From contig CM023448.1 of the NCBI GenBank assembly GCA_013339765.2, positions 286,742,817 to 286,806,816 of the forward strand: a DNA stretch of 64,000 nt, read 5' to 3'. Below the pieces are notes generated by a model, which saw nothing but the letters and a program-made list of their open reading frames with translations, did no database searches and was not told where the DNA came from. This DNA comes from Haemaphysalis longicornis. Lineage: Eukaryota; Arthropoda; Arachnida; Ixodida; Ixodidae. A program made the translations under genes and the position numbers. Shown here piece by piece: positions 10,566-22,890 of the stretch; positions within the stretch are counted from its first letter, which is position 1, and each line of letters starts with the position of its first letter.

Positions 10566-12100
10566 CACTCCTGCTTTCGCGACACAAGTTGAGGCAGCTG
10601 CTTACCATCCCTGCAGGTTCAGCGGGCGCTGCAAGGGGGCGCTACGGCATTTTTCAATCATGGTCAACGCCACCGCCGCCGCCACCGCGTTTTCGCCGGC
10701 AAGGGGGCCTTTAGCACTCAGCGTTAAAATGTATCCCAGTACCCATTAAATTGTAGAGTGTCAGCTCCTATACACGTATGCGCGAGGCCACGAGTCCCAG
10801 CACTTGGAATAGCCACCCCGACAAAGAGGCTTCTAAAATATAGGAGCGAATCCACCCAATTCAATTTTGGGGCCTAAATCTATCAGAAGATGCAGACGCA
10901 AACAGCTTCAAGACTTGGGACGAGGCTAACACAAACCACTTGAGTGATTATAGTGACACTTTTCACACATGTTTGTGCCACTTGTGCACATAGCGAACTT
11001 TTGCTTCTCTCCAGTTAGGGTTGCCACGGTGGAAATTGTTTTTTTTTTTTTGTGGTCGGTTGGCATGGCTAAGGCTTTACATACCGTAGCTTTACCCTTT
11101 GTTCACTAGTTTATTTGTGTTAAATTCACCGAGGAACGCTTTTGAGGGGAATAATCATGCCAGTTTTTTTAGTAGCGGAGCTGCTTAAGCTTTTGAGCTT
11201 GGGCCGGTGGCGTTATCCAAAATAAAAATACCAAGAAAAAAATGCGCCGCATGCAATAGGTGCACCACAGTATGTACGTTTTTATAACAGTAAAGCCGGC
11301 TTTCGCGCCTGCGCGAGTGTGAGCACAAGGGGCATATGCGTATGCGACGCCTTACTATACCATTTTAAAGGTGGTAGTCTTTCTTGGACTACTAAAACGC
11401 AAAAAATTGGCGCAGATTGCCCAAGTGGTGCAAGTCCACTTGTCGCAAGTGGTGCAAGGCTGGAGAAACCGTGTAGCTGCGGGTCGACCCAGCTTCTTCA
11501 CCCTCGGATACGCTGTCAGAGTGGGGGACCGACCGGAACGGCCTCGTAAAATCCGGCCTAACTTGGCCTCACCCCTCAACACTTAGCCTAGCCTAGCAAG
11601 AACATCGAAAAACCTAACAAAACTTAGCATAGCCTAGCAAAACCCAGAAAAACTTAACAAAACCGGAAGAAGCTAGGTGGATTCCCAGCTCCGCTGTTTC
11701 TCCAGCCTTAGTGCAAGCTGATCGAATTTTTCTCTTTTCCTACGCCAAGTACACCAACAATAAAAAATGACGTATCCAAGTTCGCTTCAATCCAGGTACC
11801 CCACGATGAAAGGTTCCATTATGTAGATTCTCACTTATGCGTTAGAACCGCAAATTTCTTCATTATAGGTCCTAGATCTTACTATACTTAGTGAATAGTG
11901 TCAACATGAATTTGCAAACTACTTATAAAATTATAATAAAGAAGTACCGCTTGGTATACTTAACGAATGCCTACAACCTCTTGAACATCCCTCCTTTTCC
12001 TGATTAGGTCTTCAGTCGCTGGAAGCAAGTCACGAACCGACAAGTCCAGTCGGGCACACTCTTAACCCTATTTCTGCTGCAGCGTTTCTGTAGACCCCAA
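10566..12100. other. No recognisable gene; minor repeats
   Basis: A T run lies at 11039-11051. Positions 11401-11490 (AAAAAATTGGCGCAG...GCAAGGCTGGAGAAAC) share a short repeat with 34607-34660. The stretch 11582-11660 is rich in CCTAG and CCTAA units. No conserved coding segment is visible. Confidence 0.45.
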
Positions 12101-12102
12101 AA

Positions 12103-12764
12103 TGTAGTTCCGTGTCCGCTCCTTGTGGAGCGGTGATGCGAGCAATAGACTGACGCCACTCCGATATAGCCGCACTCAAGAAAAGCCCGTGTTTATTTGA
12201 TAGACGCGTTTTATACAGTTCAGACAGTGACGTCCCCTCGGCCCGCGCACCCCGGCGCTAGGCCACAACAGAGATAACAGATAAGACGACACGTAGGTTC
12301 ATCCTTTCACAGCTTGGGCTCGTATGATACGTGCCTAGTTCGAGCAGACCGGGAGAATCTGCTTTGGATCTGTCAGCTCTACCCAGTGCCCCGGACTCGA
12401 GACCTGGCCACTCGGCGGTCCGAGGTACGCCCCACATCCTTGCGAGATTGGGCCTGTCCGAACTCATCTACCCCAACAGCGACCGCCGTCGAGCTTTGGC
12501 AGGCGCGGGGCGAGTCTTTTTCTGGATACAGCTGCTCCGCCCACAGGTACCAGGCCCCTCGCCCTCAGGTATACCGCTTAAGGGCAACACCGGAAGTCTT
12601 CCGAAGTGGAAATTGGCACCATGGGTGCCCCTATCCACAACTGCCCAAGACTTCGTTTCCCCTTTTCCACACCCTTAAGTTTTTTTTTTCTTTTCAGAGC
12701 AGCCCCCCAGGGGCAATGGAATTGAAATGAAGACGTGAAACAACGACGCCCGTATCTCAACACA
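12103..12764 (-). mobile_element. Solo LTR, probable
   Basis: Read on the minus strand the block starts TGTGTTGAGATACGGG and ends GGAACTACA. It contains a TATA box (CTGTATAAAACGCG, plus-strand about 12206-12219) and a poly(A) signal in CAAATAAACACGGG about 20 bases further on. That is the U3-R-U5 order of an LTR. The next bases (TTTTGGGGTCTACAG) could be a primer-binding site. No internal coding region is recognised nearby. The ends are set by the TG/CA rule and are approximate. Confidence 0.55.
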
Positions 12765-13194
12765 CAATTGTAGGTGTCACCTGTCTTTCTGATCTTTTAG
12801 AGACGAAATGCACTTTTTGTGATGATTTGTTAATAGCCTGCGGATATGAGCTGTGCGTGCTTGTTATGTGACCCTTCATGAAAGCGTATGAAGTAATGAT
12901 TTTTCAAATAAGGATTTTTACTGAGGGCAATTTCCAGGTTTCTCACGATTGCGGGCGTGCATTAACGATTGCGACAACATAAAGTGCCGCCACCGAGAAC
13001 CTGAGTTTCACACGGAGTTGCGAGTAAACATATCGGCCGCGAGCCAACATAGACGCCACCCGATACGGAGTCGCACACATATAGGCTCTAGAATGCGGTG
13101 GTTCATGGGTGGTTAGTCTCACACCCCTGCTAAAACTACAAATAAATTGTTTTTTTTAAAATCTGCCTGGATGGGATGATACCCTAATCACCTG
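12765..13194. other. No recognisable gene
   Basis: I see no repeat, RNA gene or coding segment here. Confidence 0.4.
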
Positions 13195-13598
13195 CAGATT
13201 CATGATGAAAAACACCGTGTCGCGAAATTGGGAGGGGAGGGCGGTTCGCCATGGTGGCGCCAGCCAGCGCTCTCCGAAAGTGTGCGGTGGAGGAGGGGGG
13301 TTCAGTATGCCGTGCCCTCACGAGGCGCTCGACGGCGCGGCGCTTGGCGAAAACGTGAGGGGGGCGTGCGCATGTCTACGATGTGCGTTAGCTTAAGACG
13401 CCAGTCGCGGTCTCTTCCTGAGACGCACTTCGCGCCACCGACGCAGAAGTTCATCATCGCTGCCGTCTAGAGAACCCACGAGTGAGTGCTGCCCCAGCGC
13501 ACTGCTGCTCCTCCCTAATAGCGCATTAGGGAGTATCGTAATCGCAAGCCAATTTTTTTGTCCCTGTGTTTCTTGCGCTGTTTTTCATCATGAATCTG
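13195..13598. mobile_element. MITE-like element with 19-bp terminal inverted repeats
   Basis: CAGATTCATGATGAAAAAC at 13195-13213 is the exact reverse complement of 13580-13598. The 404-bp interior is GC-rich and carries no transposase. A perfect 19-bp match at this spacing is unlikely by chance. No clear target-site duplication is visible. The two short open frames inside (13202-13470) are not convincing genes. Confidence 0.65.
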
Positions 13599-15600
13599 AA
13601 TGTGCACCAACTAGCCCAAATTTTCATCTTACTCCACATCACGTGTTACATAGAGTGACACCACTGACACCATGAAAGCATTGCTTGTTTATATTTGTGA
13701 GCACGTTGTGTACGTGTTTGCATTGTGTCCTTCTGGGAGGGAGTTGAAAGTGAAGGTGTGAATGCGGAGCAACAGCATTTGTGTGTAACGGCGTCCACCC
13801 ATTCGGTACGCAGGTATCAACCCTTATCTCGCCTGTCATTGGAAATGAGGGGTCCGGACTGAACCCTGGTGACGCGAGCCAATGGCATTCATTCCACAGT
13901 TTGGTGGGATGAGATGACATTTTTTGCTGATTGATGGTAAGTTCAGGCATTGCGTAGAAACGGACAAAATGTGGGGAAGTAGAATTACCTGTGATGAAAA
14001 AGGATGCCAATAAACATGCCAGACTTCCTTCTACCTAAGCAATTTTTTCAAGGCAGGTGCTTAAAAATATCCCGGAGTGAAAATATACTAGCTGTCGAAG
14101 AGCGTAACTTGCCTGTCAATCAGCTTCACGCCGTGGCGAGGATCCCGGGAGGAACCGATGCGCCTCTTCTGCGTACTCAGTGCCATTGATGCAGGATCTA
14201 GTCGTCCCGCTCTCATGGGAGGCGCTGGAGCAAACGAAGCAAACAGCGTAGTTGCTCTCATGTCATCCTGTCAGTGAACGCTCCACTAAATATTTCGGCA
14301 GCTCAAACAAGCACTTTCAATAGTGCATTTTTTGTTAGAAGCGAATAGTACAGGATTAAGCCTCGCCGAGTTCTAGCCAGACGCTAAAGGAAGGTCAGGC
14401 TTTTGTTTAAACATAACGATATACTACGTTATAGCATTCTTGTATCTTGTGTGGCAACGGAAGAGCTTTTTTGGCTTGCTACCGAATGGAAAGAATGAAT
14501 TTTTGTCGCGGAATAATTTCCCTTTATTGTAAAAGTAAACGCTAAACGTCATACGACTTTTCGCGTGCGACTTGCGTGAGTAAAAAAGCACTGCATTCCA
14601 AAATCAGTTATGCATCTAAGTATCAAAAGTTACCCTGCAATTTCTATGCTCTGATAGACCGTAATTAGTGTGTGTTGCTCGAAGCCATGGCCCTTTTAGA
14701 GGCATACATTACTGCGGAGAAATAATCGCCTGTGTTCCTGCAGAAAGAAATTGGTAATTGTCCAAAGGGATTATATTTGCTGCCATTCGTAAGAAAACAT
14801 TCCCTGTCTTATTTAAGTTTACTCAACTAAATCCCCTTATAACCCTCTCCCCCCCCCCCCCCCCTCCCCGCGGAGTCACGAAAATCATTAACTGGCTAAG
14901 GCACAGTTGAGAGTCTAAGTTTAGATACTCGGTGCGTAAGATGCGACCACCCTATTTAGTAGGTGTTTTTCCTCCTCTGCGGAAACGACACCTTCTTAAG
15001 CTGACGTCTGCCTAATTGACTCCGCGGGAACAGAGGACACGCTCATCGTACGCGCATAGTGGACTGACAATCCTGGACAGCCATCGTACGTGATAGTAGA
15101 GAGACCCGCCAGACAGCCTCTCAGTCAATCACGTGCAATAGTATCTTCAAATGCTGGTACACAAAGCGCTTCCAGCAAAAACTACAGAAGAAAACGAGAC
15201 TATGCATGTCACGAAACCTCCATCGATTACGTACTGAGTACAATGTGATCCTTGTTAACCTGCGAAATATAGGAAGCAGGAAAGTAGTCTCCCAGATCTG
15301 GAGTAGCGGACAGTAGCGGAACTAATTGAGAAGAAATTTTAAGAAAGGGCACGTTTGAATGGTGTTTACCTTGGACGACAACAGGGGGTTTGGTTTTGCC
15401 ATCCTTATTGCCATTTGCGCTCCTGAGGTTGTCACAATACCAAGCAGTGATAACTTAAATAGCAAGACGAAATAAATAATTTGAAGTGGGTATATTGCCG
15501 GCAACCGGGCCAGAAGGGATATTTTGCCGGCGTTGTCGTGATTAGTTGTTCATGCTTGCTTCACTGTGACTGGTATGTCTGCCACTGCAGGGCGCACGAG
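13599..15600. other. No recognisable gene
   Basis: A C run lies near 14850-14867. A minus-strand open frame of 123 codons (13639-14010) has no recognisable motif. Nothing else is identifiable. Confidence 0.45.
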
Positions 15601-15605
15601 CCGTG

Positions 15606-15668
15606 GTACGTGGCGCAGTGGTTGCACCTCTAGTTTCTGACCTCGACGTCGCTCGTTTGATCCCACCT
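15606..15668 (+). mobile_element. tRNA-derived SINE head
   Basis: A perfect A box TGGCGCAGTGG is at 15611-15621 and a weakened B box (GTTTGATCCC) at 15655-15664. The spacing fits a tRNA promoter. The body is not shared with the other SINEs in the window. Confidence 0.5.
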
Positions 15669-15829
15669 CCTTCCATATTGCGCTTTTATACTTATTAACT
15701 TGGTACCTTGTGATTTCTCAGCCTTATTCAGGATGTGTATTCAGAAACTTAGTACTGGGTCATACTAATTCGCTCTGCTCTGAGGCATTCCGTTTTTATT
15801 TATTCGAGACCTGCCTTTATGTGTTCAGA

Positions 15830-15896
15830 TAGGTTAGGTTAGGTTAGGTTATGACCTGCCTTGAGCTGGGTTAGGTTAGGATTGGTTAGGTTAGAC
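15830..15896. repeat. Interstitial TTAGG stretch
   Basis: AGGTTAGGTTAGGTTAGG is followed by further GGTTAGG units interrupted by GACCTGCCTTGAGC. The unit equals the arthropod telomere repeat, on the opposite strand to the tract at 2561-2670. Confidence 0.7.
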
Positions 15897-15899
15897 GTT

Positions 15900-16589
15900 T
15901 GCTTAAAATGAATGTGCGAATAAAGCATACACGAGTAAAAATCCATTTACGTGGGAGATAGTAAAATAACGACTGCCAGCAAACAAATGGCGGCGGGATG
16001 GTTCCATAGTCGCGACCAGCCCAATAGTGGCTCAGTGGCGGCAACATTTCGCGCAGCCTACTTTGCTGGCTGCCGGCACAATATACAGTTCCTAAAAAAA
16101 TTATAACCTATATTATACGACACTGTGGGCGTAACACTGACTGGAAAAGGAGACCGTATAACAAACCTCCATTCTCCTTCTCCCTCAAACCACTGACACG
16201 ACCCCGAAGCAAATTCTGCGAATTGTAGTGAATACAACTAAACTCACCAACGCTATCGAGGCTGTGACGTTGCAGTACTGCAAAAAGCCAATTTAGACAG
16301 CCTAATACTACACTGGAGACCAGATTCTTCGGATTCTATCTTTTGTCTTGCGAATAGAAGGATGCGCTCATTCTCCCGCCATTGGTCAACCAAGTGTTGC
16401 GTGACAAAGAGGAAAAAGAGAATGCCCCACACTATGGCGACCAATCCTATACATGTGGCCCGCCAGCCGAGTGTTACGGAGAAAAGTCTGCAAGCTGTAC
16501 GACGTTAACGATGTCACTTCGTGACTAATGCCTCCTTCGCGGCGTTAATTTTGCGTGTGTTTTAAAATTTATAGAATTGAACAGCTCAC
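15900..16589. other. No recognisable gene
   Basis: I see no coding region, tRNA or shared repeat in this interval. Confidence 0.4.
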
Positions 16590-17340
16590 CTCCGTTGCCC
16601 GGCTTGGTCTTCTCGCAAACCCGAAGGGCGTCCAGCCGCGTAGGGTCCTGAAGGGGAATGGAGGTGGCGCTGGCCGAGGCGACTGCTACGGCCGGCACGA
16701 GGCCTCCGACGGGAACCATGTCTTGCGCTGCCCGGCGGGTTCACTCCGAAGCAACGAAGTGGTTTCCGCGGGAATACACGCCGCAGCACCTGCAACAGGG
16801 AAGAAAGTAGGCCTCACTAAACAGCCTGTAGTATTTACCAAGCCCACAGGGAGGGACCGCCATGCGTCGAATACAACTAGGCGGATATCATGATGACGTG
16901 GTCATTTAGTAGTGGTCGATGTATCCGATGATTGTGCATGCAATGCTTCAATTAAAACATAAATATGCAAGTCATAGTAGCTAAACTGAACTATGTGAAA
17001 AAAGAAAACCCGATGATTTTGGTGGGGGTCGGTCAAAAGGCCGTCAAGAATTCATCGAGCGTGTATAGCGCAAACGCCTCCTAATCCTTCGGAGACGAGA
17101 CGACGCCCACCTGTGATTTACGAGTCGACCTCGCCGAAAAGTCGTACACAGGCGGGGCAGTTGGAAGCAGAGGTAGGCAGGTGGCTGGGAGCGTTTTAAG
17201 AGCGTGGGTACCAAGACCGTGGCGCGTGACTTCTCCGTCTTTCGCTTTGTTCTCGACGAACTGACTGCCAGCGCAGCGCCGCGAGCTACACGCGACTGCT
17301 CCACGTGCTGACGCAGCCTCTACTTCGTCTTTCACCGGCC
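16590..17340 (-). repeat. Three-copy repeat R3, minus-strand copy
   Basis: The reverse complement matches 27280-27850 and 46770-47480. Two blocks are conserved: one near 17044-17340 (CGTTTTAAGAGCGTGGGTACC region) and one near 16700-16800 that begins, in R3 orientation, after GTTGCAG with GTGCTGCGG and continues to CGTTGCTTCGGAGTGAACCC. The first block ends at ACAG|GTGGGC, so the pair looks like two exons with an intron, but frames differ between copies. Either a decayed gene fragment or a transposable element could explain it. Confidence 0.55.
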
Positions 17341-17451
17341 GTCGCGTGTGGGCGCTGATATGTTACTAATTGCCTGTATTTATATTTCTCCTCGCAAAAG
17401 ACAATGCTGATGTTGGCGAAAATGAGTTGTAGGAGCGGAATTGAATGCTTG

Positions 17452-18236
17452 AAAGGGACCCTGCAACACTCTTTGAGCAGTGCAAGTAAACCTGCGCGAC
17501 GTTTAGATTACACTGCCAGGAATACCTGAGCCAAATATTACACGTGCACGTGAAGCGGTGAGCGCGCAAATCGATGCGAAAGACGCGGAAAAACCAACCG
17601 CTCTTTCTTCAGTTGTCCTCATTATGCATGGCCTAAGGGACGTCACATAGGCCATGGCTGCCCGATCGGCTGTCACTGGTCAACTTCGCGGCTAGATTCA
17701 CCTATTTCCGTCATCGTCATCGCTGTGTACGAACCTCTTCTATGCCTGAACCTGTAGGCACAGTTTTGCCGTTTCTTTTGTGTTTTGAGTGCGCGCGGAG
17801 TTTGAGTGATGAGCTCTATACTTCCCTTTCAACGGGACCACTCGACTACAAACGTTTATTGCTTCAAAAACGCCCTACCAGCCCGAGCGCGCACTTGCGA
17901 GCAGGCACCCATGCCTGCTTTTTTGTGGCACCAGACCGGAAATAGGCCCCTCCGCGTTGCGGAGAAAGGAGAAAACTACCCGGCATGTGATATATCGAAG
18001 GCCGCCGAAGAGAACGCCGCGAGCCGCCCCCCTCTCCGGGAGAGAGCGCGCAGCTTTCGTCGCGTTGCCCGCGGTCGAGTTGAGAGGGAACGATTATGCG
18101 CGATTTCTCATCGCGCGTAGTTTCGTTAATTGTGAACGGATTTTCATAATTCTTGTAGGAGGCGGTTTCTGGGACAATAGACTTTATCCCAAAACACATT
18201 ACTAGTAGTCGATGGCAAGTGTTGCAGGGTCCCTTT
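17452..18236. mobile_element. MITE-like element, 19-bp perfect terminal repeats
   Basis: AAAGGGACCCTGCAACACT at 17452-17470 is the exact reverse complement of 18218-18236. The 785-bp element has no transposase. The interior has several short open frames (up to 111 codons) that I treat as by-products. Target-site duplication is unclear (flanks TGCTTG and AATGTT). Confidence 0.65.
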
Positions 18237-19175
18237 AATGTTGTCAGCCATACCGGCGTTTCGCCTGGAACGTGGCGATGATGATAGTGGTGGCGGACTG
18301 TAAGATGTTATCGGAAAGCCCCCCATTATTTCGCAGGGCTAAGGTACATACCACTTTTTGCATTTGATTGTATGATGTACCACATCAGATAACAAGCACA
18401 AAAACAGCGCGTGTGGTTGTTTAGAGGCAAAGGGGAAAAGTTGTCGGGAAGCACATACCTATTCAGAACCACTGAGTCGGTATGTGTTATTTTTTATTTC
18501 CCCACAACTGCTTATATAACACTGCGAATCACTGGGACAAAAAGACGCGAGTCAGAGTCAAATATTTGTCTTGAACACGCTCCATGTGCCAGGCATTTTT
18601 TAGGGGGGCATTTCTGTACGGTGAGGCTGAAGTTGGTTTCAACAACGGGAAATTTGTTGGAGTTGTAGTTTAGGGAGAGGGGGGGGGGAGAGAAGGTCGC
18701 GCTCACCGGTGTTTAAAACACGGGGCCGATATCAGACAAATTTCGTAAGGGGAATTTGCATGCAGAAAATATACCCGGGGAGATCAAGTGCCCGTTCTTC
18801 GCTTACATTTTAAGAGAAGCGCAATACTACAGGTAAAACCCCGGAACCGTTGTAGCGTCCCTCTGACCTTCAAGCTCGGCCAAGTTGAGACAAGCGAGTC
18901 GTTTCGTGGCGCCAACGGAAGGGCTACCGACCAAGCTTCGACCACCAACCGAACCACTTTGTGGCGCTGATGCCAGCGACCGCGCGTCTGTCGCCGGCCA
19001 AACTGATTCGCGGGGCCGGCGGAAGCGCCGCCTGCCACGCTTCGGTCGCTGGCCGAAGCAAGCAGCGTCTCGTGGCCTAGGGAGAGGAGCACGTCTCGTT
19101 TCTCGGCGCAGAGAAGTACTTCAGAAAGCACTTCGCGAGGGACGAATTCGGAACGCATGCAATTGAAGCTTCGCT
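18237..19175. other. No recognisable gene
   Basis: A minus-strand frame of 140 codons (18784-19206) is open, as are two plus-strand frames over the same GC-rich stretch. The translation has a Gln run at its start that comes from the (TTG)n repeat at 19186-19200. No domain is recognised. A G run lies near 18678-18688. Confidence 0.4.
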
Positions 19176-19179
19176 CCAC

Positions 19180-19245
19180 TTCGATTTGTTGTTGTTGTTG
19201 GTCCAAAAAAAATGGCTCGTACCCACTCAGGGGGATTGGCCAGGA
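19180..19245 (-). mobile_element. LINE 3' tail fragment
   Basis: (TTG)n followed by GGCTCGTACCCACTCAGGGG and GATTGGCCAGG is the reverse complement form of the tail seen at 5570-5630. Only the 3' end of the element is present. Confidence 0.45.
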
Positions 19246-20429
19246 AATGGGCGCTAACTGAGAGAAGAGAAAAAACTAATTTGGATTAAAGAAGAAAAAG
19301 TGAATAATTACAGAAAAGGTGAGTATGAGCGGGAGTAAAAGATAATAAGTAAACTGCCAGAAAATAGGTGCGGTAGCAGATAGAGCTCACCAACTACAAA
19401 ATCAGCACAAATGAATAAGGAAAGGATGGCCGAAGGACATTCGTGGAATTATGTAAGAAAATTAAAGAAAGAAGATTCGGCAAGCGAAGGGGGAGGCAGA
19501 GAGCGGGAAGGCAAAGGATACAGGCGCAGACATGTTTTTAAGAGCAGCCCGCCATCTTGAATTAGCTGCTAGCACGGCAGACGGCGTGATTCAAAGATGA
19601 ATGAGTTCCCGCGTGCGCGTGGGATTCGTCAAATCTTTTCTTCCTCAGTGGTCCCATTCGCTTCCTTAGCGGCGGCGGCCTGCAGCTCCTCTAGTTCTTC
19701 AGCAGCGTGGGCATTACGCCGTTGTCATCCCCATTTCATACAAGCAGCGAGGTGGCACGTACAAGCGTACCCCAGCAAGCTGTTCGTCCAGTTTTCTTTA
19801 ACCGCGACCTTGTGAACAAAAGCGTAAACGGAAAGAGGCATGGCGAATGAGTTAGGGTCGAATCACGTCAAACTGTAATCGGGGTTCGGGGTTCCCTTCG
19901 GGGTTCCCTTCGTTCACTCGGTTACGAGGCCGGTCATGCCGCCAAATCACACTAGTCGACGCTCAAGTGCTGCGCACTAAAAATGCGTTGGGTTTAATGA
20001 TTTTTCTTCTTTTCTTGCCAGTATCGTAGCAAACGTACGAACGTTACTCTTAATCAGCATTTCCGCTTTTCTTTCCAAGATGGTCACGGCTGTGATTTGA
20101 GTTGATATGTCCAAGCTCTATTTTCGCTGTTTTTATTTTCTAGGTTGTATCACAGGATGGGTAACCCTAATATAATCGCGTACGGTCATGATGTGGCTGC
20201 AGGTACCGGGGCAGCCGCCTCATCAAGCCCTTCTTAGGAGCGAAGCCCCTTAAGGCTGGGGCTCTTGGCGTCTCTCATCGTAATCGTCGTCTCATCTAGT
20301 CACGGTGCTAAAATACCGGGGAACTCGTTTACGCCTCGCGCTAGAACTTCACGCGTGCAATAAAAAAAAAAAAACAGAAACGCCGGGACAATCGTTTACG
20401 CCTCGCCCTGTAGCGCTTCGTGCTTCAAA
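19246..20429. other. No recognisable gene; small tandem repeat
   Basis: The unit GGGGTTCCCTTC occurs twice in tandem at about 19891-19911. An A run is at about 20361-20374. No gene-like block is visible. Confidence 0.4.
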
Positions 20430-20530
20430 GACAAGAGACTTTTACAGCAAAGCTGTATACCTCTACCCCCAAATGGTTTCATCTCCGTTGGCAAAAACGC
20501 CAAGGCGCCAAGAATACACTTATCCACTGC
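20430..20530 (-). mobile_element. Diverged SINE body
   Basis: TTTTACAGCAAAGCTGTATACCTCTACCCCC resembles the corresponding part of the SINE at 3039-3110, with the same GTTTC..CCGTTGG continuation. The tRNA head is not visible. Confidence 0.4.
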
Positions 20531-20659
20531 ATGCTTCGCCCCTTCCCGGGTTTCGCGTTAGTGGAGATGGCCCGGGATTTTAACAGTGGTTTTTTGCGGT
20601 TGTACCCCGTGTTTGTAAACGAAAGGAAGCTAGAGGATTCGACTTGATTTGATAGCTGG

Positions 20660-21780
20660 TACTAGCCGTCTTTGTTAATTAAAAATAGATGTGCGCTTGA
20701 GTTTTGCGTTAAGAAATAAAATCACGTTGAAAACAGTGTTTTTATCAAAAATACAAAAAGCACCCGCGCTCAAGCCTAGGAACCTCGTGGCGGACTTCCA
20801 AGCTCAGCAGTAACGAAAGGCTCTACTAGATAGCGGGGGCAGTCGAACGTGGAAAAACTGAATTAACGTGAGCTAACTTCCGCCGTGATTATTGTGGGAG
20901 GGGCGAGACGGGAGGGAAGATTGTGGGAAGTCCGCGGGGGAGACAAGAGAGGCATTCACGTTGCAGGGGGCGTCAGAAGACTCCTCTTTCGACGATATTC
21001 TTGCGCAAGAAGCGCAGTGAGCAGATGCGGGAGAAATTTTTTGTGTGAATGTAATTTTATTTTACCCTTGGCGGTCGTAGTCAGCGGTGCTCCGACAACT
21101 CGGGGGGTTAGGAGAGGTCCCGGGCTGTAGGGGCAGGGGCTAGGGATTTAACGTTACCGTTGTGGCAGGGTAAGGCTGACGATGAGATGATGATGAGAAT
21201 GATGCCGGACAAGCTGAACAATATAAAAAGTTGCTTCCTCACTGAAGTCTACAATTGTTCAGTCCATGCGTCTAAGAGGGTGTGTCATTCAATTAGATGC
21301 CCGTCGCCGCAGGGTGCCGTACCGCACATAAGGCAGGGCACGACATCTGATTGCAACCTTTCGATTTTTAAGTTATAGAGCCGCCTCACAAAGCTCGGGG
21401 ACGAACAAAATTTGTTCCCTCCGTTTGGAAGACGTGGTTCTGATGTTTTTCACTCGTCCTCCTGACGGCCGGGCTTTAGACAGGAAAGCCCAGCCACGCC
21501 ACGGGTTCTTTCTCACTCGTCTATCGGCAAGGTCTTCGTTCTCCGGCGTCCGGCATCGACTTCCTGCATCGGCCCGGAGGCCAGACCGGCCAAACGTAAC
21601 AGCGAAAAAATAGAGTGAGGAGTGTACGTTCTCTCCAATTCCCTCGAGAAGTAGAAGACGGATCTGAAAGGCCGTTGCCGATGAGGAACTAGTGAAAACT
21701 CATTCTGCGAAAAACCATTCTTGTTGTTGATTTAATAGTTGTTGTCCGGTCAAGAAAATGGCCGTCGCTGTAAGTGGTGG
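20660..21780. other. No recognisable gene
   Basis: Short GC-rich open frames are present (20885-21130 and 21425-21613), but no motif, RNA gene or shared repeat is seen. Confidence 0.4.
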
Positions 21781-21784
21781 TGCT

Positions 21785-22700
21785 GGACAAACGTTTTTAT
21801 TTGAGCCGACACAAATAAATAAAAGAAAGGGTGGGGGTATCTTCTCACTTCAGAAAGCCTCGAGCTACTGCTGCCGCTGTAGCACGGGAGATTAGGTGTT
21901 CTTGAGCCCCGAGGTGAGAGTTGGTCAGCCCGCACTCCCACTGCTCCGGGGTACGGGAAGGGAGGGGGCTTGGGTGGCCGGCTCATGCCCATACAAGACG
22001 GTAAGTCGTATTGGAAGTATGGCAGGTAGGGCAGTTGTAAGGGCGTGTAGTGGAGGCTATATGATGAAGAATAGGGGTGTTAAAATAGGTTTGCGTCTGG
22101 AGTGTTTCCCAGAGTCGGGCGTCGGAACTATTGAAGGAGGGATGAGGGGGTGGTTAATGCCGGCGGCGCTGACGGCAGGGGTGCAGTATATTGGTGCAGC
22201 GACTGGAAATGGAAAGGTTGGAGGGGGGTGCTGCGAAGTCGCCCACCCTAAATTGGATATCGCGGCCAGCGGCGTGCGCCGCCTCATTCCCTGGGAGTGA
22301 GGCATGATCTGGGGAACACACAATTAAGATGTGGGGCAGGGTCTTGATTGTCCGGAGAAGCTTGAGGGCGGGAGGTGAAATGCATCCGTTCAGAATTTTC
22401 CGGCAAGCTTGCTGAGTCGGTAAGGATGGTTACATAGCCGGTAGGGGCTGTGGTGGCGGCGAGGGCTACGGTTCTCCCTTCTGCGGTAGTGGTGTTGGTA
22501 TCGGCGATGGTGTCGGATGTCAGGATGAAGTCTTGAGAATTGAGGGCAACCATTGCATGGGCTCTTCGGTGCGAGTTGGTTGCGACTGCCGTGTATCGGG
22601 TGTCGGGGTTGTTCGAGTATCGTTTCTCTACGAGACGAAAGCGTGCTTGTCTTCGACCCACGTTGTAAGTAGGGTGCATATGGCGCGGAATCGGTGTCTT
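21785..22700 (-). mobile_element. LINE fragment with RNase H
   Basis: The minus-strand frame around 22400-22620 reads RYTAVATNSHRRAHAMVALN, then TNTTTAEGRTVALA and VTILTDS. These are the three acidic blocks of RNase H, with the first catalytic Asp and the second Glu region damaged. Downstream, frames shift repeatedly through a Pro-rich tail to a poly(A)-signal-like stretch near 21800 (AATAAAAACG on the minus strand). This is a truncated, inactive element of the same type as 3375-4920. Confidence 0.65.
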
Positions 22701-22722
22701 TGATGTGCCGCTGTAAAGAGTA

Positions 22723-22803
22723 AAAAAAAAAAAACATGTATGATCCGATAATATTTTAACCCTGGTCTTCACAGTAGCAGCCCAATACGCTACCACTGTG
22801 CTA
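22723..22803 (-). mobile_element. tRNA-derived SINE head with T run
   Basis: On the minus strand a perfect A box TAGCACAGTGG (plus-strand 22793-22803) is followed by a worn B-box region (GGGTTAAAATATT) and a T run (plus-strand A run 22723-22734). It sits just upstream of the RNase H LINE fragment. Confidence 0.5.
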
Positions 22804-22829
22804 TCTCCAGACGTTATCCACGGTGGAAC

Positions 22830-22890
22830 AAAAGTTATCGTTGCTAATTTCTTCTTGGCACATACCCACTTGGGTGATTGGCCAGGAATC
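22830..22890 (-). mobile_element. LINE 3' tail fragment
   Basis: GGCACATACCCACTTGGGTG followed by ATTGGCCAGGAATC is the reverse complement of the LINE tail seen at 2260-2290 and 5560-5600, with a few changes. Confidence 0.45.

Noticed and set aside
18784..19206. 140-codon minus frame starting with a Gln run
   Set aside because: The Gln run comes from a (TTG)n LINE tail and the rest has no recognisable domain.
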